Part shown: positions 62,317-64,000 of the stretch, one piece after another
How the letters are laid out: the number at the start of each line of letters is the position of its first letter
How positions within the stretch are numbered: the stretch's first letter is position 1
DNA from: Ochrobactrum quorumnocens
Lineage (GTDB): Bacteria; Pseudomonadota; Alphaproteobacteria; Rhizobiales; Rhizobiaceae
Assembly: GCF_002278035.1 (NCBI RefSeq)
Contig: NZ_CP022604.1
Location: forward strand, 310,001 to 374,000
Reading direction: 5' to 3'
Length of the DNA: 64,000 bases
Notes under the pieces: generated by a model
What the model was told of the DNA's origin: nothing
Databases searched by the model: none
What the model saw: only the letters and a program-made list of their open reading frames with translations
Made by a program: the position numbers and the translations under genes

Positions 62317-62496
62317 TTCTTCCCTGGTCCTATCCCGCATTTCAGTGGCGGGTTGATGCCCGCTGACCGCACGCGATGGCCGACCTTATAAAATGCTTTT
62401 TCGATCTTCGGAATGGGGGATGAAGTAAAACGGCATCAATAAAAATTCAAAGGGGTTCAAATTCGGCGGAAAAACTCTATATGGAGCTGAGAATTA

Positions 62497-62640
62497 CAGA
62501 ATCCGCTGCCGCGTCAGAGAATTTTTTCTCTAAACGTCTGTGGCGGATTTGTGTTTCTGTCACAAGCTTCCTATAAGCCTGTCCAGTAACAGCTCCTGTA
62601 GCTAACAACGCGCTCGCCAGCCTAGCTGGACAGGCCATAT
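62497..62640 (+). promoter_or_regulatory. Structured leader of the polyamine (nspC) operon
   Basis: Two nested hairpins precede nspC. The first has AATCCGC/GCGGATT arms (62499-62549 region) with an inner AGAGAA-TTTT-TTCTCT stem. The second has perfect 10-base arms GCCTGTCCAG (62577-62586) and CTGGACAGGC (62626-62635). The start codon is 33 bases further. This looks like a cis-regulatory leader; a known alphaproteobacterial motif (speF) precedes related decarboxylases. Confidence 0.55.
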
Positions 62641-62667
62641 TTTCCCAACTGACGACCCGGAACGCTC

Positions 62668-63765
62668 ATGATCCAGACGCCCTACTATCTGATCGACAAG
62701 ACCAAGCTGAAGCGCAACATGGAAAAGGTTGCCTACGTGCGCGAGAAATCCGGCGCAAAGGCCCTTTTGGCGCTGAAGTGCTTTGCCACATGGTCGGTGT
62801 TTGATCTGATGAGCGAATATATGGACGGCACGACGTCGTCTTCGCTTAATGAAGTGCGTCTTGGTCATGAGAGATTTGGCGGCGAAACCCATGCCTATAG
62901 CGTGGCCTATGCTGATCATGAGATTGATGAAGTCATCAGCCATGCTGACAAGATCATCTTCAATTCCATTGGCCAGTTCGAGCGTTTTGCCGATAAAGCG
63001 TCGCATATCAAGCGCGGCTTGCGTCTTAATCCCGGCATTTCCTCGTCGACCTTTGATCTTGCCGATCCGGCGCGTCCGTTCAGCCGTCTTGGCGAATGGG
63101 ATGTCGCGAAGGTCGAGAAGGTCATGGACCGCGTTACCGGCTTCATGATCCATAACAATTGCGAAAATTCTGATTTTGGTCTTTTCGACAAGATGCTGAC
63201 CGATATTGAAGAAAAGTTCGGCTCGCTCCTGCATCGCGTTGAATGGGTGAGCCTTGGCGGCGGCATCCACTTCACAGGCGATGATTATCCGGTCGATGAT
63301 TTCTGCGCACGCCTGAAGTCGTTTTCGGAAAAGTTCGGCGTACAGGTTTATCTGGAGCCAGGCGAAGCTTCGATCACCAAGACCACGACACTGGAAGTGA
63401 CGGTTCTCGATACGCTTTATAATGGCAAAAACCTCGCCATCGTCGATAGCTCGATTGAAGCGCATATGCTCGACCTGCTCATCTATCGCGAAAAGGCGAA
63501 GATGGCGCCAAACGACGGCGATCATAGCTACATGATCTGCGGTAAGTCCTGCCTTGCCGGTGATATTTTCGGCGAGTTCAATTTCGACAAGCCTTTGCAA
63601 ATCGGCGACCGCCTCTCATTTGAAGATGCGGCTGGTTATACGATGGTCAAGAAGAACTGGTTTAATGGCGTGAAAATGCCAGCCATTGCCGTGCGCGAAC
63701 TTGATGGAACGGTCACAGTTGTCCGCGAATTTGATTATGCGGATTTTGAAGGGTCGCTTTCATAA
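62668..63765 (+). CDS. nspC: Carboxynorspermidine/carboxyspermidine decarboxylase
   Basis: A 365-residue fold-type III PLP decarboxylase related to ornithine and diaminopimelate decarboxylases. The PLP lysine is K37 in ALLALKCF; HNNCEN near 160, SLGGGIHFT near 195, EPGEAS near 230 and the C-terminal CGKSCLAGD catalytic-Cys segment near 293 fit NspC. It decarboxylates carboxy(nor)spermidine made by the next gene, giving spermidine-type triamines by the aspartate-semialdehyde route used by many Rhizobiales. The start ATG follows CGGAACGCTC. A structured leader suggests polyamine control. Confidence 0.93.
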   Translation: MIQTPYYLIDKTKLKRNMEKVAYVREKSGAKALLALKCFATWSVFDLMSEYMDGTTSSSLNEVRLGHERFGGETHAYSVAYADHEIDEVISHADKIIFNSIGQFERFADKASHIKRGLRLNPGISSSTFDLADPARPFSRLGEWDVAKVEKVMDRVTGFMIHNNCENSDFGLFDKMLTDIEEKFGSLLHRVEWVSLGGGIHFTGDDYPVDDFCARLKSFSEKFGVQVYLEPGEASITKTTTLEVTVLDTLYNGKNLAIVDSSIEAHMLDLLIYREKAKMAPNDGDHSYMICGKSCLAGDIFGEFNFDKPLQIGDRLSFEDAAGYTMVKKNWFNGVKMPAIAVRELDGTVTVVREFDYADFEGSLS

Positions 63766-63878
63766 AGATCCTGTTGCAGCGGTTCAGACTGCAATGAACT
63801 CATGTGTTCCGACGGGAAAGTGATCGGGACGAGAAACAGATGGCGGGTAACCGCTGGAAGAGGAAGCATCGACAGAAA

Positions 63879-64000
63879 ATGAAGAAGAACGTTCTCATTA
63901 TCGGCGCCGGGGGCGTGGCACAGGTTGTTGCACATAAATGTGCGCAAAACTCTGACATTTTGGGCGATATCCATATTGCGTCCCGCACGGTTGAGAAATG
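63879..64000 (+). CDS. Carboxy(nor)spermidine synthase, N-terminal part (cut by window edge)
   Basis: The first 40 residues (MKKNVLIIGAGGVAQVVAHK...) show the Rossmann NAD(P)-binding GAGGVA motif of the saccharopine-dehydrogenase-like carboxyspermidine dehydrogenase, which condenses a diamine with aspartate semialdehyde. It follows nspC on the same strand after a 113-base gap, the known gene pair. The remainder lies outside the window. Confidence 0.88.
   Translation, partial: MKKNVLIIGAGGVAQVVAHKCAQNSDILGDIHIASRTVEK

Noticed and set aside
62602..63600. Open frame of 332 codons antisense to nspC
   Set aside because: Shadow of nspC; no ribosome site and no domain.
1..64000. CRISPR array, tRNA, rRNA, insertion sequence or prophage
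   Set aside because: No regularly spaced repeats, cloverleaf-like stretches, transposase or phage genes were noticed; dispersed repeats are palindromic intergenic units, not arrays.

Overview
The window is chromosomal DNA of a Brucella/Ochrobactrum-type alphaproteobacterium (Brucellaceae, Rhizobiales). Support for this: a gcrA cell-cycle regulator, a bepR/bepD/bepE efflux locus, a convergent prlS/prlR two-component pair, an alphaproteobacterial hemA (5-aminolevulinate synthase), a SAM-II riboswitch in front of metZ, a DUF1127 mini-protein, the carboxy(nor)spermidine polyamine pathway, and many intergenic palindromic repeats of the kind known in Brucella. Coding density is high. No tRNA, rRNA, insertion sequence, prophage or CRISPR array was seen.

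Layout. 1-9.6 kb: end of a preT-like oxidoreductase, a DMT exporter, a CoxG-like protein, pgi, an aspartoacylase-family enzyme coupled to a HAD phosphatase, an alpha/beta hydrolase and a long-chain acyl-CoA ligase. 9-14.2 kb: bepR divergent from bepDE with an AcrR-like operator between them. 14.2-16.6 kb: a repeat-rich gap holding a 54-residue membrane protein, then an orphan solute-binding protein. 16.6-21.6 kb: a GT2 glycosyltransferase, ppk2, a PhoR-like kinase and gcrA. 22-31 kb: argD-argF-hslO, apaG, riboswitch-controlled metZ, a double-domain dCTP deaminase, a GlxA-type regulator, small envelope proteins and a TetR/Rid-like divergent pair with twin operators. 32-44.6 kb: a MATE exporter, pyrD with DUF952, prlS/prlR, a prolyl aminopeptidase, mscL, an aminotransferase and hemA with an FNR-type box. 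44.7-46.8 kb: a surface-glycan operon (GT29-like, GT25, polysaccharide deacetylase). 47-50 kb: a DUF1127 protein, a LysR/cidAB-like module, and a three-hairpin small RNA whose loops all display CCTCCTCCC. 50-56 kb: two MhqO-type dioxygenases (one fused to an MhqD-type esterase), a DUF900 lipoprotein, panC-panB. 56-64 kb: a TetR operon, a CatB-like acetyltransferase, a secreted hydrolase, fpr, an MFS exporter, and the start of a polyamine operon behind a structured leader.

Themes. Several modules concern envelope and toxic-compound stress: an RND pump, MATE and MFS exporters, a CatB-like acetyltransferase, quinone-type dioxygenases and MscL. Others link phosphate, polyphosphate and amino-acid metabolism. 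The most striking non-coding features are the anti-Shine-Dalgarno-loop small RNA near 49.9 kb, the leaders of nspC and argD, and a mosaic of three repeat families that often begin within a few bases of gene ends and in two cases contain the stop codon.

All calls rest on reading the sequence and on recall of protein families; no database search was run.
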